NCBI RefSeq assembly: GCF_016863655.1
Contig: NZ_BOPH01000020.1
Location: 154,654-218,653, forward strand
From: Virgisporangium ochraceum
Lineage (GTDB): Bacteria > Actinomycetota > Actinomycetes > Mycobacteriales > Micromonosporaceae
Direction: 5' to 3'
DNA: 64,000 bases
The notes below the pieces were generated by a model. That model was given only the letters and a program-made list of their open reading frames with translations. It did not search any database and was not told the DNA's origin. A program made the position numbers and the translations under genes. Below, piece after piece: positions 8,713-17,256 of the stretch (positions within the stretch are counted from its first letter, which is position 1; the number at the start of each line of letters is the position of its first letter).

Positions 8713-9792
8713 TCAGTCGCCGTGGACGTGCTGGTGGTCGGGGTCGGGACCGCGCACCTCGGGCGGGGCGACGAACTGCGGTTGCGTCGCGCCGTGAGCA
8801 GCCTGCTGCGCGGCGACGTGGGTGTGTCCGTGGTGCTTGTCGATGGCTTCCTGAGCGCCCGCCGGCATGCTGCCGTCGGCGTTGCGGACCAGGAAGATGC
8901 CGACCATGCCGGTGTCGGAGTGCGACTGGATGTGGCAGTGGTACATCCACGCGCCGGGTCCGACGCCCTCGCCGGCCAGCACCTGGAACCCGAACGAGCT
9001 GCCGGGGTTGAGGTCCTTGTTGTCGACGACCTGGCTGGGGTCGGTCGGGCCCTCGAGCATGCCGGTGCGGTTGTCGGCCCAGCGGTGGGCGTGCAGGTGG
9101 AACGTGTGGAACTGGCTGCCGTGGCCGATCGCGATCCACTCGACCCGCTGGCCGAGGTTCGCCTCGAACTGCGGCGCGTTCGGCGCCACCCTGTTGTTGA
9201 TGGTCAGGTCGTTGAAGACGACCGTGAACTGCCTGTCGGGCAGGATGTCGCCGCGCCGGCGCACGATCAGCGCGCCGTAGAGGCCGCGGATGAGCCCGCC
9301 GGTGCCGTGGTCGGTGCCCATCGCGTGGTCGTGGTAGTGCCAGTAGCCGGCGCTGCCGGGCATGAATCGCCGGCCGGCGGCCGCGAACATCTCGCGCGAG
9401 CGCCAGACGTAGGTCCGGGTCTCACCGGGGTTATTGAAGGAGTTGTGCAGCGGGCTGCCGTCGGAGTCGACGCTGTAGTCCACCCCGTGCGGGTGGATCG
9501 ACAGCCGCTGGTTGGTCGTGTTGACGAGCGTGACCTCGAGCGTGTCGCCCTCGTACATCTCCAGCACCGGGCCGGGCACGGTCGCCTGGCCCGGCGCGAG
9601 CCCGTAGCCGAACAGGTTGCCGGGTAGGGCCTCCGCGTAGATGGTCACCTTGCGCGTGGCGCCCGCGGCCTTCGCGGGCGGCGGGTTCCCGGTGACGACG
9701 GTTCCCAGCGCCGCCGCCGGGAGTGTGGCCGCGGCGGCGCCGGTGACGAGCACCGACCGCCGCGAGAGGAGCCTGCGTAACAGATCGGCCAT
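8713..9792 (-). CDS. Tat-exported two-domain multicopper oxidase (small laccase)
   Basis: A 359-residue laccase-type oxidase of the small, two-domain bacterial class, which oxidises phenolic or metal substrates and reduces O2 to water, acting as a trimer in the family. A twin-arginine signal (SRRSVLV, residues 10-16) implies folding with copper before export. All four copper-binding motifs are present: HPHG (100-103), WHYHDH (151-156), HTFHLHAH (229-236) and HCHIQSHSDTGM (285-296, with the type-1 Cys286). The C terminus is His-rich. The ATG at 9792 was preferred to a longer frame because AAGGGGG lies just upstream and because the Tat motif then falls at the N terminus. It is the first gene of the leftward four-gene operon. 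Confidence 0.93.
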   Translation of the reverse strand: MADLLRRLLSRRSVLVTGAAAATLPAAALGTVVTGNPPPAKAAGATRKVTIYAEALPGNLFGYGLAPGQATVPGPVLEMYEGDTLEVTLVNTTNQRLSIHPHGVDYSVDSDGSPLHNSFNNPGETRTYVWRSREMFAAAGRRFMPGSAGYWHYHDHAMGTDHGTGGLIRGLYGALIVRRRGDILPDRQFTVVFNDLTINNRVAPNAPQFEANLGQRVEWIAIGHGSQFHTFHLHAHRWADNRTGMLEGPTDPSQVVDNKDLNPGSSFGFQVLAGEGVGPGAWMYHCHIQSHSDTGMVGIFLVRNADGSMPAGAQEAIDKHHGHTHVAAQQAAHGATQPQFVAPPEVRGPDPDHQHVHGD

Positions 9793-10137
9793 GGATCCCC
9801 CTTCGGGACACCGGTGGATGAGCAGGCCGCGTTTCGCGCGCACGGTTCAGCCCGCGGTCATCCCGTTCGAGGGGAGGGGATCCGAACTGCGCATGCCGGC
9901 GGTAGCCGCGCCGTTGGTGAAAGGCCTACGAGGAACTTTGGGGGTTCTGGGAGAAACTTATGTACTGATCGATCAAAAGTAAAGAGCTCCATCAATAAAG
10001 TCCGGCATCAGCACGATCGACGCCGATGCCTGCGTTCGACGCGCTTCGACAGCCGTTCGACACGGCACTCTACAGATGAGCCTCGATGAGCCGCGTCGAC
10101 ACGCGTCGACCAGCACGAATGCCTCTACGGGCAACGA
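9793..10137. other. Intergenic region upstream of the laccase operon
   Basis: Between the laccase start and the end of the leftward ABC genes I see no gene. Apart from the promoter-like patch at 9955-9983, it holds several TTCGAC repeats (about 10034-10060) and a near-palindromic GTCGAC-ACGC-GTCGAC segment (about 10095-10110). Whether these are binding sites is unknown. Confidence 0.5.
9955..9983 (-). promoter_or_regulatory. Candidate promoter of the laccase operon with palindrome
   Basis: On the minus strand TTTACT (complement of 9978-9983) and TAAGTT (complement of 9955-9960) are separated by 17 bases. They resemble -35 and -10 boxes in an unusually AT-rich patch. The spacer contains a perfect 10-base palindrome, TGATCGATCA (9966-9975), that could be a repressor site. 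The distance to the laccase start at 9792 leaves a leader of about 155 bases. No experimental support exists, and the boxes are only partial matches. Confidence 0.3.
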
Positions 10138-10155
10138 GGTCTGGTGGACCAGACC
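10138..10155 (-). terminator. Hairpin after the ABC transporter operon
   Basis: GGTCTGGT and ACCAGACC form a perfect 8-base inverted repeat with a two-base centre, 12 bases past the stop of the leftward ABC ATPase gene. It is a plausible terminator or a short palindromic protein site; the tiny loop would force opening of the top pairs in RNA. Confidence 0.35.
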
Positions 10156-10167
10156 ATTCAGGTCCGA

Positions 10168-10785
10168 TCAGCCGGAGACGCGGCCGGAGCTCAGCCGCAC
10201 CACGTCGTCGGCGACGTCGATGATGCGCTGGTCGTGGGTCGCCACGAGCACGAGCGTCCCGGCGGTGGCGGCCGCCCGCAGCGCGTCGACGACCATGCCC
10301 ACGTGCTCGTCGTCCTGGTGACCGGTGGGCTCGTCGAGCACCGCCACGGTCGAGCGCAGCACCAGTGCCCGGGCCAGCGCCGTGCGCTGCCGTTCGCCCT
10401 GCGACGTCTGGTGTACCGGCCGGCCCGCGATGCCGGCCAGCCCGAGGCTCTCCAGCAGGTCTGCCTCGGGCGTGCGGCGGCGGATCCGGGCCGGCAGCAA
10501 CGCGTTCTCCGCGACGGTCAGCTCGGTGGCGAGGGCCAGCCGTTGGGGCAGCAGCGACACGGCGGCCCAGTCGCGCACGCGGTGCGCGGCGACGCCGTCG
10601 ACGCGCACGTCGCCCTTCGAGGGCGTCATCACGCCGGCGACCAGGTGGCACAGCGTGGACTTGCCCGACCCCGACCGGCCGGCGAGGACGGCCAGCCGGC
10701 CGGCGTCGAGCCGCAGGTCGATGTCGTGCAGCACGATCGTCGAGCCGCGGGTGTGGGTGACGCCGGCGACCTCCACCAGACTCAT
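10168..10785 (-). CDS. ABC transporter ATP-binding protein
   Basis: A 205-residue nucleotide-binding subunit, short but complete. The Walker A motif is GRSGSGKST (about 36-44), the ABC signature is the slightly unusual TSQGERQ, and Walker B with the catalytic Glu reads AVLDEPTG. The switch His is in VATHDQ. Its ATG overlaps the stop of the upstream ATPase gene by four bases (ATGA), so the two are translated together. With the second ATPase and the FtsX-type permease it should form a MacB/LolCDE-like exporter or mechanotransmission complex at the membrane. The substrate is unknown. Confidence 0.88.
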   Translation of the reverse strand: MSLVEVAGVTHTRGSTIVLHDIDLRLDAGRLAVLAGRSGSGKSTLCHLVAGVMTPSKGDVRVDGVAAHRVRDWAAVSLLPQRLALATELTVAENALLPARIRRRTPEADLLESLGLAGIAGRPVHQTSQGERQRTALARALVLRSTVAVLDEPTGHQDDEHVGMVVDALRAAATAGTLVLVATHDQRIIDVADDVVRLSSGRVSG

Positions 10786-11603
10786 GACTCGGGCCTCAGT
10801 TCCACGTGACCGTCCCCCACCGTCACCACGACCCGGCCGGCCGGGAACACGGCCAGCGCGTCCGCGGGTAGCTGCAGCCGGCCCTGTCCGTCGATCGTCA
10901 ACGCGTGCGCGCTGCCGGCGTCGGTCTGCGACGTGGTGCCCGACAGCACGCCCCGGCTGAGGTGCAGCACCGTGTCGGCGTAGGCGACCGCGCGGGCGTC
11001 GTGGGTCGCCATCACCACGCCGGCGCCGGCGGCCGCGCACGAGCGCAGGTGCGCCAGCACGAGGTCGGCGGTGGCGTCGTCGAGCTCCGCGGTCGGCTCG
11101 TCGGCCACGATCAGCGCCGGCGGTCCGACCGCTGCCGCCGCCACCGCGAGGCGCTGCTGCTCGCCGCCGGACATCGCGGTGAGCCGGGCGCCGGCGCGGG
11201 CGGTCAGGTCGAGGGCGCGCAGCGCCGTGTCGGGGTCCGCGGGGACCCGGCGCAGCCGCGCCACCTGCGTCAGCTGCCTGCGCGCGGTCAGCTGCGGGAA
11301 GAGGCCGTGCCCCGGCACCTGGGCGATCCACCCGATGTCGCGGCGGCGGATGCGGTGCAGGTCCCGCCGGCCCAGCGTCGCGACCGGCCGGCCGCGCCAC
11401 CGCAGGTCTCCTCCGGCGGGACGCTCGCGCAGCGCGAGGATCGCCAGCAGGCTCGACTTCCCGCTGCCCGACGGCCCGGTGATCGCGGTGACCGCGCCCG
11501 GCCGCACCACCACGTCGACGCCGCGCAGCGCCTGGGTGGCACCGGTCGGCGCCGGGTACAGCTGGAGCAGCTCTCCCCCGGTCAGCAGGTCATCCGTCGC
11601 CAC
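10782..11603 (-). CDS. ABC transporter ATP-binding protein with C-terminal extension
   Basis: A 273-residue ATPase of the MacB/LolD type. Walker A is GPSGSGKSS, the signature MSGGEQQR, Walker B LIVADEPTAELDD, and the switch His is in MATHDAR. The last 50 residues after the ATPase core (GRLQLPADALAVFPAGRVVV) look like a small beta-rich or AbrB-like appendage that many actinobacterial homologues carry. It overlaps the permease gene by 14 bases and the second ATPase gene by four. Two different ATPases beside one permease suggest a heterodimeric motor, although each could also pair with itself. Confidence 0.88.
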   Translation of the reverse strand: MATDDLLTGGELLQLYPAPTGATQALRGVDVVVRPGAVTAITGPSGSGKSSLLAILALRERPAGGDLRWRGRPVATLGRRDLHRIRRRDIGWIAQVPGHGLFPQLTARRQLTQVARLRRVPADPDTALRALDLTARAGARLTAMSGGEQQRLAVAAAAVGPPALIVADEPTAELDDATADLVLAHLRSCAAAGAGVVMATHDARAVAYADTVLHLSRGVLSGTTSQTDAGSAHALTIDGQGRLQLPADALAVFPAGRVVVTVGDGHVELRPES

Positions 11604-14349
11604 GGAACGCGTCCTCCTCCCGCGCCGACGAGCGCATCACGGCCAGCCCGGCGGCGATCAGCGCCGCGAGCACGGCGACGCCGGCGGTGACGGCGACCGC
11701 CGCCGGCGGCACGGCCAGCCGCAGCTCCGGCACCTGGCCGGGGTTCGGGTCGAGCAGCCGGGCCGCGAGCGGCGCCAGCCCCGCCAGGGCGCCGACCGCG
11801 CACACCACCGCCACCACGACGAGCGTCACCAGCTCGGCCGCCCGCGCGCCGACGATCCGCGCCCGGCCGACGCCGACGCGGGCCAGCATCAGGTCGCCGG
11901 GCCGGGCGGCCACGGCGGTGCGGTCGGCGTGCAGCGCCAGCGCGACCACGGCCAGGAGCGCCAGGTACGCCGCGATCGCCAGCTCGTAGCCGCGCGACTG
12001 GCCGGCCGCCACGTACAGCGGATCCTGCCGGTACCGCGCGATCGTCACGGTCTGCTCGACCTTCACCGCGCGCGGCGCGGTCACCTCGTCGATGCCGAGG
12101 AGACCGGCCGAGCTCCACACCTCGGTGGTGAAGAAGCCCCCGGTGAATCCGTTCTCCGGGCGCAGCCGCGGGTCCTCGCGGCCGAGCTGGGGGAACATGG
12201 CCGCGCCGGGTACGACGTACATGGCCCGGTTGCCCATCCCGGGGAACGCCGGTAGGTGCGCGACGACGCGCAGCCGCCCGTTCCATCCGGGAAGCACGAC
12301 CGGCATCTCGTCGAGCTTCGCCACCGACGGGTCACCGACGACGATCGCCGGCACCACCGGGCCGGACGACGGTTTCCTCAGCTCCTCGACGGCGCGCCGG
12401 GCCGCGGCCAGGTCGTCGCCGCGCCCCCACCGGGCCACCGGCAGCAGCGTCTCGGGCTCGACGATCACGAGGTCGCGCAGCCCTTCGTCGTAGGGGGTGT
12501 AGGCGTCGAACCGCCAGACCAGGGCGGCGTGGCCGGGCAGCGGTGGTGTCCGAACGCCGGGCACGAGGCCGCTGGGCGGTGGCGCGTCTCCGGGCTTCGG
12601 CTCCGGCGGCTGGGGCACCGCCTGTTCGTCGAGCGCCCATGACCCTTCGATCCGGGCGATCGCGGCGGTTCCGGCGGCCGTGTCCACCCGGTCGGCGATG
12701 TTCACGTCGACGGTGTGCACCGCCGACACCGTGAACGCCAGCATGCCGAGACCGGTGGTCAGCAGCATCACGGTGAGCACCCGCTCGCCGCCGGCGGCGA
12801 GGCGCCGGCGCAGCAGCCACCAGGTCACCGCCGGCCGCGCGGTGTCCGTCGCGGTCCGTCTCCTTCTCAGGGACGCGAACCGCACGAGCAGCGTGCCACC
12901 GACGACCCCGGCGGCGGCGAGAACGAGCAACGGGACCACGAGGTCGACGCCGCGCGCCTGCGTGGTCCCCCACAGGCCGACCGCGGCAACCGCGGCCGCC
13001 ACGACCACGAGCAGACCCCACGGCCGGGGCCGGCGCGGAGCGACCGGCACCGCCGGCCGGACCCGGCGCGCCGCCGACCCGGCCGCCACCACCGCGACGA
13101 CCACCGGACCCACCAGCGCCGCGACGACGGCCGCGACCAGCGCCGGTCGCAGCGACGTCGCGGTGACCGCGCCCGGCGGCCCCAGCCGGTCGACGAGCAG
13201 CCACGCCAACGCCCAGCCGGCGGCCGCCGCCGGCACGGCGGGAACGAGGTGCTCCAGGAACCACAGGGTGCCCACAGTGGACGGTGACAGCCCCGACCCC
13301 ACGCTGTGCCGCAGCTCCACCCGCCGTCGGCGCACCGCGAGGAGCCCGATCGCGAGCACCGAGGCGACCGCGATCAGCAGGGCCGCCCAGCCGGCCACGC
13401 GGGTGCGCTGCTGCACGGTCTCGGCCGTGCGGGCGGCGTCGACGACCACCTGGGCCACGCCGCTGGCCACCCGGGGCGTGACGGTGGCCTCGGGGTCGGT
13501 ACTCACCCGGCCGAGGTAGCGGGTGCGCATGCCGGCGATCCCGCGGGCGGCCTCCCGCGCCTCGGTCATCGTGGCGCCGGGGACGAGCGCCGCGTCGGCC
13601 CACCACAGCATGCGGTCGCCGCTCGCGTCGGCGAGCTTCTCGATGGTCGCGATGTCGCCGATGACGAGGTGCGCCTTCAACGTCCGGGTCGACGGGTCGG
13701 GTGGGAAGTCGCCCTGCTGCCGCGCCCACGACTGCGGCGCGCCGGGCTTGTCGGCCGGAACCCGGCTCCCGGTGACCGCGTAGACGCCCGCCACCTTGAC
13801 CGCGACCCCGGGTGGAGCGGCGGGGGTGGTGTCGATCGCGTAGGTGACGGTGTCGCCGGCACGCACGCCGAGGTCCGCGGCGACCGGCTGGGGCAGCCAG
13901 ACGCCCTCGGCCGCCGCGGCGCCGACGGCCACGAGACGCGCGGCCGGGTTCTCCACGGCGAGCAGCCGCGCGATCTCGGAGCGCCCACCGGACGTCACCG
14001 TCGACCGCCACCGGCGCGACTTCGCGATCTCCGCGCCGACCGACGCGCCGCCGAGCGTCGGCGCCGACAGGTGCGGCACGGCGCGCAGCTCGCGCAGCGC
14101 GACCTCCTGGTCCTTGCTCTCCGGTGACGTGGAGGCGGTGAGCCGCACCGCCACGTCCTCGTTCTGGCCGGCCGTCTGCGGGATCGCCGCCCGCCGCTGC
14201 GCGAAGACCGCGTTGTCGGAGGCCTCGTCGAACATCGGCGCCGACGCGGCGGCGAGGGTGGCGACGGTGAACACCGCCAGCACGAGCATGGCCCACGGAC
14301 CCTGCCGTAGCCAGCCGGTCACCCCCGCCGCCACCAGTGGCCAACGCAC
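11590..14349 (-). CDS. FtsX-like ABC transporter permease (large, duplicated)
   Basis: A 919-residue integral membrane protein starting MRWPLVAAGVTGWLRQGPW. One transmembrane helix lies at about 17-38, followed by a large extracytoplasmic domain (about 40-310). A cluster of helices at about 320-520 and a second extracytoplasmic region (about 545-770) follow, and a final FtsX-type helix bundle ends near 905. This duplicated four-plus-helix layout is that of the FtsX/MacB permease superfamily (ABC3 type), which exports lipids, lipoproteins or peptides or transmits conformational signals to wall enzymes. It is the first gene of the leftward three-gene operon with both ATPases. Substrate cannot be deduced. 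Confidence 0.85.
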   Translation of the reverse strand: MRWPLVAAGVTGWLRQGPWAMLVLAVFTVATLAAASAPMFDEASDNAVFAQRRAAIPQTAGQNEDVAVRLTASTSPESKDQEVALRELRAVPHLSAPTLGGASVGAEIAKSRRWRSTVTSGGRSEIARLLAVENPAARLVAVGAAAAEGVWLPQPVAADLGVRAGDTVTYAIDTTPAAPPGVAVKVAGVYAVTGSRVPADKPGAPQSWARQQGDFPPDPSTRTLKAHLVIGDIATIEKLADASGDRMLWWADAALVPGATMTEAREAARGIAGMRTRYLGRVSTDPEATVTPRVASGVAQVVVDAARTAETVQQRTRVAGWAALLIAVASVLAIGLLAVRRRRVELRHSVGSGLSPSTVGTLWFLEHLVPAVPAAAAGWALAWLLVDRLGPPGAVTATSLRPALVAAVVAALVGPVVVAVVAAGSAARRVRPAVPVAPRRPRPWGLLVVVAAAVAAVGLWGTTQARGVDLVVPLLVLAAAGVVGGTLLVRFASLRRRRTATDTARPAVTWWLLRRRLAAGGERVLTVMLLTTGLGMLAFTVSAVHTVDVNIADRVDTAAGTAAIARIEGSWALDEQAVPQPPEPKPGDAPPPSGLVPGVRTPPLPGHAALVWRFDAYTPYDEGLRDLVIVEPETLLPVARWGRGDDLAAARRAVEELRKPSSGPVVPAIVVGDPSVAKLDEMPVVLPGWNGRLRVVAHLPAFPGMGNRAMYVVPGAAMFPQLGREDPRLRPENGFTGGFFTTEVWSSAGLLGIDEVTAPRAVKVEQTVTIARYRQDPLYVAAGQSRGYELAIAAYLALLAVVALALHADRTAVAARPGDLMLARVGVGRARIVGARAAELVTLVVVAVVCAVGALAGLAPLAARLLDPNPGQVPELRLAVPPAAVAVTAGVAVLAALIAAGLAVMRSSAREEDAFRGDG

Positions 14350-14422
14350 GCCTGTGGAACCTCCCCCGCGATCGACCCCATATCCTGCCCCGCAACCGTT
14401 CCCAGGTCCACTGAACGATGGT

Positions 14423-15136
14423 CTACATCAGGAACGGCAGCACCGCGTCACGGAAGTCGTCGGGGGCGAGGCTGTGGATCCGGTGGCCGACCGGGATCGT
14501 CACGAACCGGCCGTCCGGGAGCTCGGCGGCCACCTCGGCGGTGCGTCGCGACGCGAGGTGGCTGCGCGGCCCGCCCGAGAGGACCAGCGCCGGAGCGGTG
14601 ATCGCGGGCAGCCGCTGCCACCAGGACGGGTCGGGCCGGCGGAGCTCGCGGATCGCCGAGGTCAGTGCCCGCGGGTGGTACCGGCCGCGGCGCAGGAGGC
14701 TGCCGGCGAACAGCGCGGCGACCCGGGTCGGCGACAGCTCGGCGGCCAGCTCGCCGTCGCGCGACGGGGCCGGCGGGTCCTCGAGCACGAGCCGGCTCAC
14801 CGGCCGGTCCATCGCGACGAGTGACGCCGTGTGCGCTCCGAGCGAGTGTCCGACCAGCGCCGGACGGTCGAGCCCGAGCGCGTCGAGCAGCCCCGCGACC
14901 GCGTCGCGGTGGGTGGCGAGCGTGTAGGCGCGCAGCCGGGTGCTGCCGCCGTGCCCGGGCAGGTCCGGGGCGATGGCCCGCCATCCCGCGCCGGCGAGCG
15001 CGGCCGCGAACCGGTCCCAGGTCGACGCGTCGCTGCCCCCGCCGTGCAGCAGCACCGCCACGGGTCCCCGCGGGTCACCGGTGGACCGGTAGCTCACGCG
15101 CATGCCGTCGAGGTCCACCGTTCGAACGTCGGTCAC
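14423..15136 (-). CDS. Alpha/beta-fold hydrolase
   Basis: A 237-residue hydrolase with the classical fold markers: oxyanion loop HGGGSDAS (31-38), the PDLPGHGGS strand-turn (58-65) and the nucleophile elbow GHSLGA with Ser98. A likely catalytic His lies in VGHRIHS near the C terminus. The acid is probably an Asp or Glu in the lid-following region (LEDPP or the strand near LVLSGG). Members act as esterases, lactonases or dehalogenases; the substrate here is open. The gene stands alone on the minus strand, divergent from the copper membrane protein gene 60 bases away, so the two may share control. Confidence 0.85.
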   Translation of the reverse strand: MTDVRTVDLDGMRVSYRSTGDPRGPVAVLLHGGGSDASTWDRFAAALAGAGWRAIAPDLPGHGGSTRLRAYTLATHRDAVAGLLDALGLDRPALVGHSLGAHTASLVAMDRPVSRLVLEDPPAPSRDGELAAELSPTRVAALFAGSLLRRGRYHPRALTSAIRELRRPDPSWWQRLPAITAPALVLSGGPRSHLASRRTAEVAAELPDGRFVTIPVGHRIHSLAPDDFRDAVLPFLM

Positions 15137-15195
15137 CGGTCAACGATCACACAGTCCGGCGGACCCGGGAGCGCCCGCGGTCCGTACCACCGGGC

Positions 15196-16857
15196 ATGGT
15201 GACCACCACCGCCGCCATCGGCCCCGACCGCACGGACCGCCCGCACGTCCGGCGCCGCGTGGTGCTCGGCGGTGCCGGTGTCGTGCTCGCCGCGGTCGTG
15301 GTGCTGACGGTCACCGCGCGCGACATCCGCGACAACGCCCGCTCCGCCGACGTGCTCGGGCTCGACCTCGGCTGGGCACCGTGGCTGGTGCCGGTCGCGG
15401 GCACGGCCGGAACGCTGTCGGCGGTCGCGGTCGTCGGGATGCTGCTGTCGGCCGCGTTCCTCACCGGTGGACGCATGTGGGCGACGCCCGTCCTCGTGTG
15501 GACGGCCGTGACGGCGGTCCGCGTCTGCGTCGGTACGGCCGAGGTGTTCGGGATGCCGGTGCTGGACGTGCTGAGGCCGCGGAGCCTGTGGTTCTTCGTC
15601 ACCGAGGTGGCCGTCGGGCAGGCGCTGCTGACCACGCTCGTGCTGACCCTCGTGGTCGCCGCCGGCTGCCGGTTCCTCCGCGGCGCCGACGCGGCGGCGG
15701 TACTGACCGTGCTCGCGGTCGTGGCGGTGCTGCCGCCGGTGGCGTCCGGGCACGCCAGCAGCGCCGGCAACCACCAGGTGATCACGTCGGCGCTGATGCT
15801 GCACGCGGCGTCGGCGGTGGTGTGGACCGGCGGACTGGTCGCACTCGTGCTCGGCGTCCGTCCATCGAGGACGGACCTCGCCGCCGCCACGACGCGCTTC
15901 TCCCTCGTCGCCGGGTGGTGCTTCGCGATCACCGTCGCCACCGGGGTGGTCTCCGCCGCGGCCCGTCTCGACCGGTGGTCCGACCTCGTCTCGACCCGCT
16001 ACGGCGTGGTGCTCGCGGCCAAGGTGGGCGCGCTCGCGGCTCTCGGCGCGTTCGGCTGGTGGCACCGGCGCCGGTCGCTGCCCGCGCTCGCCGCCGGGCA
16101 CACCCGGGTGTTCCTCCGCGTCGCGGGCGCGGAACTGCTCCTCCTCGCCGCGACGATGGGCCTCGCGGCGGCGCTGTCGCGGACGGCGCCGCCGAACGAG
16201 CTCGGCTCGATCGTGTTCGACGCGCCGCTCACGCCGGCGGTGCGCTGGATCCCCGAGCCCGTGCTGCTGGCCGTCGCGGTGGTCGCGGTGGTCGCCTATC
16301 TCACGGCCGCACGTTTCGCGGCCGCCCGCGCCGCGGCCGGTCCGCCCGCGGCCGGGCGTCCGGCCGGCGCCGGCTGGTCGCACCGGCGGACGGCCGCCTG
16401 GGTAGCGGGGTGGTCGCTGCTGGTCGCGGCCGGCACGGTGCAGTTCGCGCAGGTGGACCCGTCGGGGACGGTCACCGTGCTGCAGCCGCTCGTCGCGGCG
16501 TTCGCGGTGCCGGCGCTGCTCGTGCTGGGCGCGCCGGTCCGGCTCGCCCGGGCCACCGGACGGGCCTGGGCCGACCGGGTCGCCGACGCGACCGAGTCCC
16601 GGCCGATGCGGCTGCTGCGCCAGCCCGGCGTCGCGCTGTCGCTGTACCTGGCCGCCGGGTTCGGGACGTTGCTCGCGGTCAGCGGGAACTGGGCCGCCAC
16701 GCGGCACGGCGTGCACCTGCTGCTGACCCCCGCCGTCGCCGCCGCGGGGTGTCTGTTCTGGTCACCGGCCGTCCGGCGGCCGGCGACGGGCATGGTGGTC
16801 GTGCGTCCCTCGGCGCCATCGGCGGACAGCGCCGAACGTTCACCTGGACGTGGCTGA
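15196..16857 (+). CDS. CopD-type copper membrane protein with CtaG-like C-terminal half
   Basis: A 553-residue polytopic membrane protein. Residues about 20-380 show the eight-helix CopD pattern, including the external GHASSAGNHQV and HAASAVVWTGGL segments with His residues expected for copper handling. Residues about 400-545 resemble the cytochrome-oxidase assembly factor CtaG (VLGAPVRLARA, SLYLAAG, HLLLTPAVAAAGCLFWSP). The His pairs usual in CtaG (HMVQH, MHLHF) are missing or reduced, so the second half may be degenerate. The start is ATG at 15196 (a GTG follows immediately). CopD/CtaG fusions import or deliver copper to secreted or membrane cuproenzymes, and this window encodes both a laccase and a cupredoxin 5-7 kb away. 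Confidence 0.85.
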   Translation: MVTTTAAIGPDRTDRPHVRRRVVLGGAGVVLAAVVVLTVTARDIRDNARSADVLGLDLGWAPWLVPVAGTAGTLSAVAVVGMLLSAAFLTGGRMWATPVLVWTAVTAVRVCVGTAEVFGMPVLDVLRPRSLWFFVTEVAVGQALLTTLVLTLVVAAGCRFLRGADAAAVLTVLAVVAVLPPVASGHASSAGNHQVITSALMLHAASAVVWTGGLVALVLGVRPSRTDLAAATTRFSLVAGWCFAITVATGVVSAAARLDRWSDLVSTRYGVVLAAKVGALAALGAFGWWHRRRSLPALAAGHTRVFLRVAGAELLLLAATMGLAAALSRTAPPNELGSIVFDAPLTPAVRWIPEPVLLAVAVVAVVAYLTAARFAAARAAAGPPAAGRPAGAGWSHRRTAAWVAGWSLLVAAGTVQFAQVDPSGTVTVLQPLVAAFAVPALLVLGAPVRLARATGRAWADRVADATESRPMRLLRQPGVALSLYLAAGFGTLLAVSGNWAATRHGVHLLLTPAVAAAGCLFWSPAVRRPATGMVVVRPSAPSADSAERSPGRG

Positions 16858-16909
16858 GCGCTCACCGGCCATGGGTAGCTTCTGACGACCCACGGCAGAG
16901 GGAGTGACC

Positions 16910-17191
16910 ATGACTGACGACACCAGCGCGGAGCGGTCCGGGATGATCGCGTTCGGCGACCTCGAGCTCGGCATCCGGCGCGAGGTCGAGGTGGTGCGGG
17001 AACGGTTCCCCGACACCGATCCCGCGATCGTCGACGGCACCGTGCGCGAGCTGTTCGCCGAGCTGCGGACCGACGCGACCGTCGAGGCGCACCTGCTCGC
17101 GGTGACCCGGAACGAGGCGATCCGCCGGCTCGAGGAGGCGGGGCACACGTTCCGGCCCGCCGACCTGGCGGAGACCACACCGGATTCCTGA
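16910..17191 (+). CDS. Small three-helix protein (DUF3562-like)
   Basis: A 93-residue acidic helical protein without membrane segments. The pattern REVEVVRERFPDTDP followed by VRELFAELRTDATVEAHL and a final helix matches the small three-helix-bundle family seen in many actinomycetes, of unknown function. ATG at 16910 is chosen over GTG at 16904 because AGAGGGAG ends right in front of the GTG and is well spaced only for the ATG. It lies 52 bases after the copper membrane protein gene and could be co-transcribed with it. Confidence 0.75.
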   Translation: MTDDTSAERSGMIAFGDLELGIRREVEVVRERFPDTDPAIVDGTVRELFAELRTDATVEAHLLAVTRNEAIRRLEEAGHTFRPADLAETTPDS

Positions 17192-17256
17192 CCCGTTCGC
17201 ATCGACGACGCTGATCCGTCACGTCGCGTTCGCCGTTCTCCGCGAGGTTCAGTCGC

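Noticed and set aside
10095..10110. GTCGAC-ACGC-GTCGAC near-palindrome as operator of the ABC genes
   Set aside because: It lies downstream of the leftward ABC operon and far from any start codon, so an operator role is not supported.
12332..14395. 687-codon minus-strand frame overlapping the FtsX-type permease
   Set aside because: Same-strand shadow in another frame; the permease frame has the membrane helices and the coupled stop at 11590.
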